64,000 nt of DNA from AV40 sp963817335. GTDB lineage: Bacteria > Verrucomicrobiota > Verrucomicrobiia > Chthoniobacterales > UBA10450. Shown piece after piece: positions 15,689 through 23,959 of this stretch (its first letter is position 1; each line of letters begins with the position of its first letter). The notes under the pieces are model-generated. The model was not told where the DNA came from. It saw nothing but the letters and a program-made list of their open reading frames with translations, and ran no database searches. The stretch spans positions 868,001-932,000 of the forward strand of contig CAWFNX010000005.1 of the NCBI GenBank assembly GCA_963817335.1, in the 5' to 3' direction. The position numbers and the translations under genes were made by a program.

Positions 15689-17211
15689 TGAATCGCGTCT
15701 TTGGTCTCGAGACGGAATACGGCATCACCGTCAACGGCGCGGAAAACGTCGATGTCGTGGCCGAATCGATCGAGCTGGTGCGGCGTTACACCGATCATGG
15801 CGCGCACATGAAATGGGATTATGAGCTCGAGGACCCTCATCTCGATGCCCGCGGCTTCCGGGCGAAGGCGTTGATGCAGGACACCGACGAATCGGCTTAC
15901 TACGAGATCGACAAGAACCGCCCGCTCAGCTTCGAGGAGATCAAGAGCGACCTGGTGCTTTCCAACGGCGCCCGGTATTACAACGATCACGCCCATCCGG
16001 AATATTCGACGCCAGAATGCACGACAATTCGGCAAATCGTTACCCAGGATAAAGCCGGCGAACGCATTCTGGCTGAATGCGCGCGCCGCCGGAATTTGAG
16101 ACTGCCCGACGGCCAGCAGGTTCGTCTCTACAAAAACAACACTGATTTCTTCGGCCACAGTTACGGCTGTCACGATAACTATCTGATGAAGCGCGAGGTG
16201 CCATGGGACAAAATCGTCAGCGCAATCCTCCCGTTTCTAATCACCCGGCAAATCTTCGCCGGCGCCGGCAAAATGGGGATCGAAGCCGAGAGCGCTTCCG
16301 GACAGTCGGGAGTCTATCAAATTTCGCAACGCGCCGACTTTTTCAGCGTGGTGGTCAGCATTGACACGATGAACCGTCGTCCGCTCATCAACACGCGCGA
16401 CGAACCGCACGTCGATGCCAGCCGCTACCGCCGGTTTCACGTGATTCTCGGTGACTCAAACATGAGCGAATGGGCGACCGCTCTCAAAATCGGAACGACT
16501 GCGCTTGTTCTCGATTTGATCGAGCGCGGGCAAGCGCCGCAACTCGAAATTGCCCAGCCAATTGATGCCAACAAGTCGATCAGCCGTGATCAAAATTACG
16601 ATTGGATCATTGAGCTCAAGGACAGGCGCAAGATTTCAGCGATCGAAGTCCAGCGGCTTTATCTGCGCGCCGCGGCGAAGGTCGAAACCGACGGACCAGG
16701 CGAAGATCGACAATGGATTTTGCAGGAATGGGAAAATGTTCTGAACGATCTCGAGCGCGACGTGATGACGACGCGTGACCGGGTGGATTGGGCCGCCAAA
16801 AAATTTCTACTCAACGCGTTACAGGAAGACGAAAAACTTTCCTGGAGCGATCCCTGGTTGCAATCGATCGATCTCGAATATCACAACGTCGATCTTGAAT
16901 CGGGATTGTACTACGAGCTGGCCCGGCAGGGATCGATCCGCCGGCTGGTGAAGGAAGAAGAAATCAAGACTGCAATCTTTACCCCGCCTGAAACCACCCG
17001 CGCATTTTTCCGCGGGCGATCGGTCGCGCGATTCAACGACCAGATCGCGTCCATTCAATGGGACGAGCTTGTGTTTGCCAACGGCGCGCTCTCACGTCGC
17101 GTCAGTTTGCCTGAAGTGTTTGCCGATGCGCGTCTCGAAGCGCTCAATCAGGCCGCTCGCAACGGCAAAGATTTCTCGGAGTTCATCCGCGCTATCAGCG
17201 CGGTGGATTAA
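15688..17211 (+). CDS. dop: Dop: deamidase/depupylase of Pup-like modifier
   Basis: A 507-residue member of the Dop/PafA carboxylate-amine-ligase-like family. The N-terminal GLETEYG (6-12) carries the Mg/ATP-binding glutamates and YNDHAHPEYSTPEC the catalytic Asp (D100). A long insertion at about 58-88, before LSNGARYYN, matches the Dop-loop that distinguishes Dop from the ligase PafA; later LYKNNTDFFGHSYGCHDNYL, NTRDEPH and RRFHVILGD also follow Dop. It would deamidate the C-terminal Gln of a Pup/UBact modifier and remove modifier from substrates. The start is firm: GAGGG lies 5 bases before ATG, which overlaps the RAYT stop. Ligase, modifier and proteasome genes are not in the window. Confidence 0.95.
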   Translation: MNRVFGLETEYGITVNGAENVDVVAESIELVRRYTDHGAHMKWDYELEDPHLDARGFRAKALMQDTDESAYYEIDKNRPLSFEEIKSDLVLSNGARYYNDHAHPEYSTPECTTIRQIVTQDKAGERILAECARRRNLRLPDGQQVRLYKNNTDFFGHSYGCHDNYLMKREVPWDKIVSAILPFLITRQIFAGAGKMGIEAESASGQSGVYQISQRADFFSVVVSIDTMNRRPLINTRDEPHVDASRYRRFHVILGDSNMSEWATALKIGTTALVLDLIERGQAPQLEIAQPIDANKSISRDQNYDWIIELKDRRKISAIEVQRLYLRAAAKVETDGPGEDRQWILQEWENVLNDLERDVMTTRDRVDWAAKKFLLNALQEDEKLSWSDPWLQSIDLEYHNVDLESGLYYELARQGSIRRLVKEEEIKTAIFTPPETTRAFFRGRSVARFNDQIASIQWDELVFANGALSRRVSLPEVFADARLEALNQAARNGKDFSEFIRAISAVD

Positions 17212-17248
17212 TTGAGCTTACGCTTCGCTTCACTCCACGAACGGTACC

Positions 17249-17297
17249 TGTAGGGCGTTTCTGTGAAACGCCGGCGTCTCGCAGAGACGCCCTACAA
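17249..17297. repeat. REP/BIME double hairpin after dop
   Basis: TGTAG...CTACAA borders enclose two hairpins, GGCGTTTC-TGT-GAAACGCC and GGCGTCTC-GCA-GAGACGCC. The same pair of stems appears in inverted order at 26253-26302. It lies 37 bases after the dop stop, and the rest of the spacer up to 17361 holds no gene. Confidence 0.8.
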
Positions 17298-17361
17298 GAG
17301 CAAATCGATTTTTCGCCTTGTTCGGTTTCGACGGTCTGGCTAGACCGTTCACCGAGCCTTT

Positions 17362-17901
17362 ATGAAAATTCAAAAGATTCTCGCGACATTCGCGTTAGTT
17401 CTTCCGCTCTTATGCATCAGCCACAGTTACGGTGCAGACGGTTTTGAGTCCGTTCGCTGTGGATCCGACATTGCGAAAGCGCTTCGCGGCCGCAAAACGT
17501 CGAATGAGCCGGTTGTTAAAATTGAAGCGCGACACAAGGACATCGGACTTAAACATCTCGGCGCGGACATTATCTCGGACGATGAACGTTTAAACCTAGT
17601 CTTCTGGGAAATCTGTGGAGAGGAATACGCAACCCTCGAAGAGGGCGACATCATCAAAGACGCTCTGAAATTTCCGAAACATTCGAAGGAAACGCCCGAA
17701 TTCGATGGTTCGTGTCAATTGAACGGCAAAAATCTTCCGGGTTACGCCGTTGGTGTGCTCAAGAATGAAGAAGGCGTGGCAATGCTTCCGGCTGTCGTGG
17801 CATGGCTGATCGACGAGAAGAAAAAGAAATTTGTCCCGCTCCAAACCGAAGGGCTTCGTTGCTCCCGGGACGGAATAATTACAGCCGACGGTGGACGCTA
17901 G
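17362..17901 (+). CDS. Secreted protein of unknown function
   Basis: A 179-residue protein with a signal peptide (MKIQKILATFALVLPLLCISHSYG, cut before ADGF). The mature part has four cysteines (RCGSD, EICGEE, SCQL, RCSR) that could form two disulfides in the periplasm. I do not recognise the family. It follows dop after a REP palindrome and is followed by another REP, so it is probably a separate transcription unit rather than part of the proteasome-related operon. Confidence 0.75.
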   Translation: MKIQKILATFALVLPLLCISHSYGADGFESVRCGSDIAKALRGRKTSNEPVVKIEARHKDIGLKHLGADIISDDERLNLVFWEICGEEYATLEEGDIIKDALKFPKHSKETPEFDGSCQLNGKNLPGYAVGVLKNEEGVAMLPAVVAWLIDEKKKKFVPLQTEGLRCSRDGIITADGGR

Positions 17902-17904
17902 GTT

Positions 17905-17984
17905 GTAGCCACGGCCCTGTGGGCCGTTCGACGTCGCGCAGCGACGTGGCTACACGTTTGGCGATTCGGTGAATCGCCGCTACC
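17905..17984. repeat. REP elements between secreted protein and glgP
   Basis: First unit 17905-17953: outer stem GTAGCCACG/CGTGGCTAC enclosing ACGGCCC/GGGCCGT and ACGTCGC/GCGACGT hairpins. Second unit 17960-17984: GGCGATTC-GGT-GAATCGCC then GCTACC. The first type recurs at 29168-29234. The glgP stop codon TAG directly abuts the second unit. Confidence 0.8.
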
Positions 17985-20536
17985 TACGACCAGGCAATCA
18001 GGCGCAGTTCGTGAGCCTGCATCATATTCGGATGGGTTGGGACAACCCGAACACTGAATCCGTAAGCGCCGCTCTCGGATGCCGGCACTGATCCTTGATA
18101 AACGTAAGTGCCGTCGCCGTTTCGGCCGCTTGGATTTAAAACAGTGGCCGCGGGATTCTTGATTCCGCCGTTGTCGGCCTCGCCGTGATACGCTTCGACC
18201 CGGACGTGGCTGGGATCGACGTCGCCCAGGTTCACGTGCGCGCTGACTTGAAGAGATTCGCCGACCAAAATATTTTGCCGGTCTTTGTTGCCGACTTGCA
18301 CGTCGTAGATCCGCACTTGCGGCCAAACTTTGCGCATGTGCGATTTCCACTGACTTAAATGAGTCGCCGGCTCGCAACCGTTCTGCGAAAAATTTTCGTG
18401 GGATCGCGCCGCTGGAATGTAAAGCCGCTCGGTGTATTCCTTCACCATCCGATGGGTGTTGAAGATCGGGGTGACGCTGCGAATCGATTCGCGCATCAGT
18501 TGCAGCCAGGCGAGGGGAAGTTTGCCGTCGGGCTTCGCGTAATAAAGCGGGATGATCTGGTTCTCGAGCAGTTGGTAAAGGCTGTTCGAATCCACTTCGG
18601 TTTGGAATTCAACCGTTCCATCGTTGATCTCGGGCGCAATCGCCCAGCCGTTGTTTCCGTTGAACGCTTCAAGCCACCAACCGTCGAGCACGCTCAGATT
18701 AATTCCGCCGTTCGGGGCGCATTTCATTCCGCTGGTGCCGCTTGCTTCCATCGGTCGCAGCGGAGTGTTCAACCAAAGATCGACCCCCTGGACCAGGCGC
18801 CGGGCAATGTAGCTGTCGTAATCTTCCAGAAACACCACGCGATTTTCAAATCCCGCTTCGCGACTGAATTTGTAAACTTGCTGGATTAGAGCGCGGCCGC
18901 CTTCATCGCGGGGATGGGCTTTGCCGGCGAAAATGAATTGGACCGGGCGGGTGGTGTCGTTCAATAAACGTTTCAGGCGTTCCTTGTCGCTAAACAATAG
19001 GGCCCCGCGTTTGTAGGTGGCGAAGCGTCGCGCGAAGCCGATCGTCAAAACTTCCGGGTCCAGGATTCGATTCACGTTGCGAATCATTTCGGGCGAATCG
19101 CCGATGCGTTGCCGCCGCAGGCGCACCCGCTCGCGCACGAATTCAACGAGGCGCTGTTTCAATTTCTGGTGCGCTTCCCAGAGTTGCGCGTCGGGAATGT
19201 CCATCACCCGCCGCCAGAAATCTGGCTCGGTAATATGTTCTTCCCATTCTCCGAGATACTTTCGATAAAGCGCGGAAAACTCCGGAGCCATCCAGGTTTT
19301 GGTGTGAATGCCATTGGTCACACTGGTGATCGGCACCTCGGGCGCCGGCACGCCGCTCCACACATCTTTCCAGAGCGAACGGCTGACCTCGCCGTGCAAT
19401 TTGCTCACGCCGTTGGAATGGCGGCTCATTCGCAGGGCGAGAATGGTCAGGCTGAACGGGTCGGACCGATCGACCCGAGTCTGTCCAAACGAAAAAAGCT
19501 CGTCGAACGGAAGGCCGATCTCCTTGGCGAAATCGCCAAAATATTTGCGCATCATGTCCTTCGGGAACGAATCGTTTCCAGCCGGCACCGGCGTGTGGGT
19601 CGTGAAAACGTTGGCCGCGGCGACGATTTGGAGCGCGGAATAAAAATCCAGTTTCTTGTCCGCGACTTTTCGTCGAATCCGTTCCAGCGCGAGAAAGGCC
19701 GAATGACCTTCATTCATGTGAAAGACTTCCGGCTCGATTCCGAGCGCGCTCAAGGTTCGGACGCCGCCGATTCCCAGCACAATTTCCTGGCGCATCCGCA
19801 TTTCCTGATCGCCGCCGTAAAGCTCCGCCGTGATCAATCGATCTTCCGCGTTGTTTTCCGGGATATCGGTATCGAGCAGAAACAGGTTGATCCGTCCCAC
19901 GTTCAGCTGCCAGACCTTGGCGAAAACCTCGCGGTCCAGGATCCGCACCGAGACGAGAAGAACGCTTCCGTCGCGTTGCACTTCGCGGATCGGGAGATGA
20001 TGAAAATTTTGATTTAGGCTGATGGCTTGCTGCGCGCCGTCCTTGTCGATCTCCTGCCGGAAATAACCGTGCCGATAAAGCAGCCCTACCGCGACGAAGT
20101 TTAAGTCGAGATCGCTGGCGGATTTGCAATGGTCTCCGGCCAAAATGCCGAGGCCGCCGGAATAATTCGGAATCGATTCGTGAAATCCAAACTCCGCCGA
20201 GAAATAGGCGATCGGTTTCTTGATCGCGGCAGCGGGGCCGGTCTTGCCGTAGGTGTCCTGGCGGGCGAGATAATTTCGAAACGCGTCATGCACTAGTTTG
20301 AGCTCGCGAAGAAAAGTCTTGTCCTGGGCCAGCTCTTCCAACCGCGCCTGTCGCGAAAGCTGCAGCATTCGCACCGGATTGTGATTGGTGCGGTCCCAAA
20401 GATCGGGGTCCAGATGACGAAAAAGGCGGCGAGCAGTCGGTTCCCAGGTCCACCAAAGGTTGAACGTAATTTCGCGCAGTGGCTCGAGCGCTGCCGGCAG
20501 AGTCGGAATTACATTGTAGATCTGGAACGTCGGCAT
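17984..20536 (-). CDS. glgP: Alpha-glucan (glycogen) phosphorylase
   Basis: An 850-residue phosphorylase of the archaeal/bacterial short type that begins with the DUF3417 domain (FQIYNVIPTLPAALEPLREITFNLWWTWEP) and continues with the GT35 fold. The PLP-lysine region is recognisable as MEASGTSGMKCAPNGG near residue 600. It releases glucose-1-phosphate from alpha-1,4-glucans in the cytoplasm. About 120 C-terminal residues form an extra beta-rich segment typical of this subtype. It stands alone: the upstream gene is a rhomboid protease on the same strand about 120 bases away. The stop is contiguous with a REP palindrome. Confidence 0.95.
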   Translation of the reverse strand: MPTFQIYNVIPTLPAALEPLREITFNLWWTWEPTARRLFRHLDPDLWDRTNHNPVRMLQLSRQARLEELAQDKTFLRELKLVHDAFRNYLARQDTYGKTGPAAAIKKPIAYFSAEFGFHESIPNYSGGLGILAGDHCKSASDLDLNFVAVGLLYRHGYFRQEIDKDGAQQAISLNQNFHHLPIREVQRDGSVLLVSVRILDREVFAKVWQLNVGRINLFLLDTDIPENNAEDRLITAELYGGDQEMRMRQEIVLGIGGVRTLSALGIEPEVFHMNEGHSAFLALERIRRKVADKKLDFYSALQIVAAANVFTTHTPVPAGNDSFPKDMMRKYFGDFAKEIGLPFDELFSFGQTRVDRSDPFSLTILALRMSRHSNGVSKLHGEVSRSLWKDVWSGVPAPEVPITSVTNGIHTKTWMAPEFSALYRKYLGEWEEHITEPDFWRRVMDIPDAQLWEAHQKLKQRLVEFVRERVRLRRQRIGDSPEMIRNVNRILDPEVLTIGFARRFATYKRGALLFSDKERLKRLLNDTTRPVQFIFAGKAHPRDEGGRALIQQVYKFSREAGFENRVVFLEDYDSYIARRLVQGVDLWLNTPLRPMEASGTSGMKCAPNGGINLSVLDGWWLEAFNGNNGWAIAPEINDGTVEFQTEVDSNSLYQLLENQIIPLYYAKPDGKLPLAWLQLMRESIRSVTPIFNTHRMVKEYTERLYIPAARSHENFSQNGCEPATHLSQWKSHMRKVWPQVRIYDVQVGNKDRQNILVGESLQVSAHVNLGDVDPSHVRVEAYHGEADNGGIKNPAATVLNPSGRNGDGTYVYQGSVPASESGAYGFSVRVVPTHPNMMQAHELRLIAWS

Positions 20537-20657
20537 GAGCAGGAGCGGAGTGGGAAGGTGGCGAAGAATCGGTGAGTCGGCAAGTTTATCGAGCGTTCAG
20601 TGCATAACTCGCGCCAGATTTGTGGTCAGATCCCGCGTTCATCCCGCAGCCTCGGGA

Positions 20658-21659
20658 CTACCGCGCGGCCAGCGGTCGCCTGGGGGGCGATAGGTAAAGT
20701 CCCACCAGAAATCCGGTTACCAAGCCGCACAAATGGGCCGAGGTGCTGACTTGCGGAGTGGAAAGATCGAACGCGATTTGGATCACGATAATGAGCAGGA
20801 TGTTCATCAGCCGTTGCTTGGCCTGCCACAAGTGGCGATGACGAACTAGAAATCCGGCCCACGCGCCGACGATTCCCATCACGCTGCCGGACGCGCCGAC
20901 CAATTCCGCCGGTTGCACAATTTTTAAGAAGGTCAGCGCAACCACGCCGGCGGTTGATCCGATTCCTGCAATCAGGTAGCAGGCGGCGAATCGGAGATGC
21001 CCAATGATTTCTTCCAGCGGTGGACCCAGGACGTAAAGCGCAAAAAGATTAAAGGCGAGATGAAGCAGGCTGTAATGCAGAAAGAGCGCGGTAAAAAGCC
21101 GCCAGAATTCGCCTCTGCCGATCACGGCAGAAAAATCGAGGGCTCCGAGGCGATGCAACGTGATCGGGTTCGCCAACGCGCCGCGCCACAGCTCAACGAA
21201 AAACACCGCGATGTTTAGAGCGATGAAAACGAATACTGCCAGGGCGTCCCCCAATCGGCGTGGCTCGGCTCGGGGGGCCATGGTTTGCATCCCGCGAGCA
21301 GATCCGTGGCGCGCTTCGAGCGTCCGAAAGACCTGAAGTTGCTCCCGCACCTGTGTGGTCGGGTGCAAATACTGAAGCGCGGACGCGATTCGTCTGGCGG
21401 TCCCGTAGCGGCCTCGGGCGGCGAATTGCGACGCCTGGCGCAAGCCAACCGCGGGGAGAAACAAGAGAATGAACCACGCGCCGCCTCCGATGTAGCCGGC
21501 CATGGACCGGGCCAGCCACCACGCAGCTCCGGTAATAACGAGGACGATGATCGCAGAAACTCGCCAGCCGCGAAAAACTCCGCCAGGTCGCCAGGCCCGC
21601 GCCAAGACCAGGAGCGGCGAGATTATCGCAATAAATAAAAAGAGGTGGTTAAGATCCAC
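20658..21659 (-). CDS. Rhomboid-family intramembrane serine protease
   Basis: A 333-residue membrane protein. The N-terminal third has three hydrophobic helices and a soluble stretch; the rhomboid core follows, with catalytic Ser in GASGSVMGIVG and catalytic His in STSAHLCGLVTGFLVG, plus FLHYSLLHLAFNLFALYVLG. The frame is open from TTG 21743, but that start lies in an inverted-repeat spacer and gives a Ser/Arg/Leu-rich tail; GTG 21659 (VDLNHLFLFIAII) begins right at the first helix and is preferred. Substrate is unknown. Confidence 0.88.
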   Translation of the reverse strand: MDLNHLFLFIAIISPLLVLARAWRPGGVFRGWRVSAIIVLVITGAAWWLARSMAGYIGGGAWFILLFLPAVGLRQASQFAARGRYGTARRIASALQYLHPTTQVREQLQVFRTLEARHGSARGMQTMAPRAEPRRLGDALAVFVFIALNIAVFFVELWRGALANPITLHRLGALDFSAVIGRGEFWRLFTALFLHYSLLHLAFNLFALYVLGPPLEEIIGHLRFAACYLIAGIGSTAGVVALTFLKIVQPAELVGASGSVMGIVGAWAGFLVRHRHLWQAKQRLMNILLIIVIQIAFDLSTPQVSTSAHLCGLVTGFLVGLYLSPPRRPLAAR

Positions 21660-21684
21660 GATGTCGACCGGTCGGAAGCGATTA

Positions 21685-21767
21685 TTGAGAGTTGAACGTT
21701 GAGTGTTGAGCGTTGAGAGTCGCGGCAAACGTTCAACGTCCAACGCTCAACGTCCAACACTCAATTC
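21685..21767. repeat. Inverted-repeat spacer (GTTGA/TCAAC type)
   Basis: The left arm is built of GTTGAACGTTGAGTGTTGAGCGTTGAG-like units, and the right arm of TCAACGTCCAACGCTCAACGTCC-like units, around CGCGGCAAAC. The arms are mutually complementary and each is internally repetitive. It separates the divergent rhomboid and DsbA-like genes. Confidence 0.75.
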
Positions 21768-21772
21768 AGAAA

Positions 21773-22432
21773 ATGAAGATCACGGTTACGGATTATCTCG
21801 AAGTTGTTTCATCCTGGTGTTTCTGGTCAGAGCCGACCTGGGCTGAACTAAAAAAGCGTTATGAAGGGCGGGTTGAATTTCAGTGGAAGATCGCATTGAT
21901 GGACCCGGTGGGTCTGCCTGCTTCGCGTGAGCAGGAGCAATGGTTTTATCGACGCAGCGGAATGCTCATGCGCTCGCCGTTCATGCTGAATACCGATTGG
22001 TACGACGCGAGCCTGAAGGAATGGCTCCCGCCCAACGCTGTAGCCGAGGCCGCCAAGGACTTCGGGGTGAGCGATGATCGCGTTCGGCTCGCGCTGAGTC
22101 ACGCGGCCTTGCGCGACGGGAAAAAGGTCAGCGATTGGGATGTGTGCGCTGAAATTGGCGCGAACGCAGCCAAGCTCGACAAAGCAAAATTGCTAAAGAC
22201 AGCCCAATCGCCGGCGGTGGAAAAGCGTCTGCGCGAATCGACCGCTGAATTTCACGCGATGCAGGTCACCCAGCGGCCGACTTTTGTCATCGACACCGAA
22301 ATCGGGGATCGGGCGATTTTTTCCGGGGTGGTGAGGGTGGAACCGATGGCCGCGACCCTCGACAGCATGATCGATGATGCGATCGGATACGCCGCGCACA
22401 AAGCGCACTTCGGCGATCCGCCGCCAAAGTAA
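21773..22432 (+). CDS. DsbA-family (thioredoxin-fold) oxidoreductase-like protein
   Basis: A 219-residue protein of the DsbA/FrnE/HCCA-isomerase group: an N-terminal beta strand ITVTDYLEVVSSWCFWSEP, a helical insertion, then TQRPTFVIDTEIGDRAIFSGVV with the cis-Pro loop. Instead of a CxxC pair it has a single cysteine followed by Phe-Trp (SWCFWSE), so it may be a GST-kappa/isomerase-like enzyme rather than a disulfide oxidase. No signal peptide is visible, so it is probably cytoplasmic. I chose ATG 21773; the upstream frame is only repeat sequence. Confidence 0.82.
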   Translation: MKITVTDYLEVVSSWCFWSEPTWAELKKRYEGRVEFQWKIALMDPVGLPASREQEQWFYRRSGMLMRSPFMLNTDWYDASLKEWLPPNAVAEAAKDFGVSDDRVRLALSHAALRDGKKVSDWDVCAEIGANAAKLDKAKLLKTAQSPAVEKRLRESTAEFHAMQVTQRPTFVIDTEIGDRAIFSGVVRVEPMAATLDSMIDDAIGYAAHKAHFGDPPPK

Positions 22433-22665
22433 AATCGCGAGATTGCGCAGTACACTTTAGGCACCTGAATTGCTGCGATTTATCTTGCCAGTGTCGAAAT
22501 GTTGCCTACATCTTCCCTTCGGCTCGCAATTATTGGAGCGGGCACTTTGTGGCGGTCTTCGCAGCCGCGGCAAAGCAGAGTGCATCGGCGTTCGCGAAGG
22601 CGGATGTCGATGAAATGCGAAAGGACAAAACACCGGCGAAATGGAGCACTCCCATCTCGCGGGCC

Positions 22666-22684
22666 AGGAGTTTAAAGTAATCTG
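22666..22684 (+). promoter_or_regulatory. infC ribosome-binding site with CTG initiation codon
   Basis: AGGAG at 22666-22670 precedes CTG at 22682 by 11 bases. No ATG, GTG or TTG occurs in frame between the stop TAA at 22673 and the IF-3 N-terminal motif, so initiation must use a non-standard codon here (CTG best, AAT at 22679 less likely). Stretch 22433-22665 shows no gene. Confidence 0.6.
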
Positions 22685-23272
22685 CAACCACAATTTCGTG
22701 TAAACGGCCGCATTCGCGCTCGCGAAGTCCGTGTCATTATAGGGGCAAGCGGCCAGCAACTAGGCGTGTTGAAGTTATCGGACGCCTTGCGAGAAGCGCA
22801 GAGCCGCGGGCTCGACTTGGTCGAAGTCGCTCCGACTGCCAATCCGCCGGTCTGCAAAATCGTTTCGCTTGGAAAATTCCGTTATGATCTTTCCAAGCAT
22901 GACAAAGACAAAAGGCCGAGCGGCGCGAAGCTTAAAGAGATCAAGTTTCGGGTTAATATTGACGAGCACGATTACCTGACCAAGGTTCGGCACGGCGAAG
23001 AATTTCTTGATCGCGGCAACAAAGTCCGGGTCCAGCTGCAATTTCGCGGCCGTGAAATGGCGCACCAGGAATTTGGAATGCAGTTGATGGAAAGAGTGAA
23101 GGACGATCTGTCCGGCATGTCCCAGGTAGAGATGGAACCCAAGATTACCGGCCGCAACGTCACCATGACGTTGGCACCGTTGCCGGCGAATCGTCGTAAA
23201 CGTCGTTTTCTGCCGCCGACCAAGGATGAGGCGGATGCAACGACCGATTCTCCAAACGGCAGCAATTCCTAA
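22682..23272 (+). CDS. infC: Translation initiation factor IF-3 (non-AUG start)
   Basis: The full protein is about 196 residues: N-domain FRVNGRIRAREVRVI...QQLGVLKLSDALREAQSRGLDLVEVAPTANPPVCKI, linker DKDKRPSGAKLKEIKFR, and C-domain to NVTMTLAP. IF-3 keeps 50S off the 30S subunit and checks the start codon. A TTG at 22766 would delete about 28 residues of the conserved N-domain, so the true start lies upstream, where only CTG at 22682 has a ribosome-binding site. Non-AUG infC starts (AUU in E. coli) underlie autoregulation by IF-3. The usual downstream rpmI-rplT are absent: a TPR gene on the other strand follows. The C-terminal tail DEADATTDSPNGSNS is extra. Confidence 0.9.
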   Translation: MQPQFRVNGRIRAREVRVIIGASGQQLGVLKLSDALREAQSRGLDLVEVAPTANPPVCKIVSLGKFRYDLSKHDKDKRPSGAKLKEIKFRVNIDEHDYLTKVRHGEEFLDRGNKVRVQLQFRGREMAHQEFGMQLMERVKDDLSGMSQVEMEPKITGRNVTMTLAPLPANRRKRRFLPPTKDEADATTDSPNGSNS

Positions 23273-23275
23273 GTT

Positions 23276-23881
23276 CTAACGCTTCTTTGGCGGGACCGGG
23301 GCCGCGACTGGTGTTCCACTCGGAACCGCGTTTTGGGACATGATCTTTTGCAAGCGCGCTTTGCGATCGAGCGCTTCTTTGTTCTTGCCGTTGATCTTCA
23401 GGGCCGCGTCGTTTTCCGTCATCGAATTCTGGATATCGCCGCGGGTCTCGTAAATGTAGGCGCGGTAGTTGTGATACTTGATCTCGCCGGGATTAATTTT
23501 GCTCGCTTCAGCGTAGTCGGCCAGCGCCTTGTCGTAGTCGTTAACTTTCATTTCGAGTGCCGCCCGCTGTTCGTAGGCGCGAGGATCGGGTTTAATTTTG
23601 ATTGATTCGGCCAGATCGTTCATTGCGTCCTGAAATCGCTGATCGTTTGCGTAAGCAAAGGCTCGCTGTTGATAGGCCAGTGCGAGGCTCGTCGTGAATT
23701 TGCGATCCTTCTCCGAGGCCTTGCGAAAGCCCTCGATGGCTTTGTCCCAATTCTGCTCCTTTGCAGCTTGGGACGCCTCGCGGGCAATCTTGGCGGCTTC
23801 GGGGTTACCTTCTTGCGGGGCGGATTGTGCAATAGAAAGTCCAAATGCGGTAACGAGGCTGAGAACAAACGGTGTTTTCAT
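23276..23881 (-). CDS. Secreted TPR-repeat protein
   Basis: A 201-residue protein with a signal peptide (MKTPFVLSLVTAFGLSIAQS) and three to four TPR units between about residues 28 and 165 (for example DKAIEGFRKASEK, QDAMNDLAESIKIKP, DKALADYAEASKINP). The C-terminal tail is Pro/Ala-rich and basic. It would act as a periplasmic or envelope scaffold; no partner is indicated. It converges with infC, with three bases between the stops. Confidence 0.82.
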   Translation of the reverse strand: MKTPFVLSLVTAFGLSIAQSAPQEGNPEAAKIAREASQAAKEQNWDKAIEGFRKASEKDRKFTTSLALAYQQRAFAYANDQRFQDAMNDLAESIKIKPDPRAYEQRAALEMKVNDYDKALADYAEASKINPGEIKYHNYRAYIYETRGDIQNSMTENDAALKINGKNKEALDRKARLQKIMSQNAVPSGTPVAAPVPPKKR

Positions 23882-23959
23882 GGTTAGCGAGGTTGACGAT
23901 TAGATTGACTAAACAATTCAAAATTGGCGATCACAATTCTAGCCGAAACAATCCAATTT

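Noticed and set aside
17212..17361. Possible Pup/UBact gene next to dop
   Set aside because: All frames checked by eye; the space is filled by a REP double hairpin and has no short frame ending in Gly-Glu/Gln.
19109..20017. 302-codon frame antisense to glycogen phosphorylase
   Set aside because: Arises from codon bias of glgP; no start context or family.
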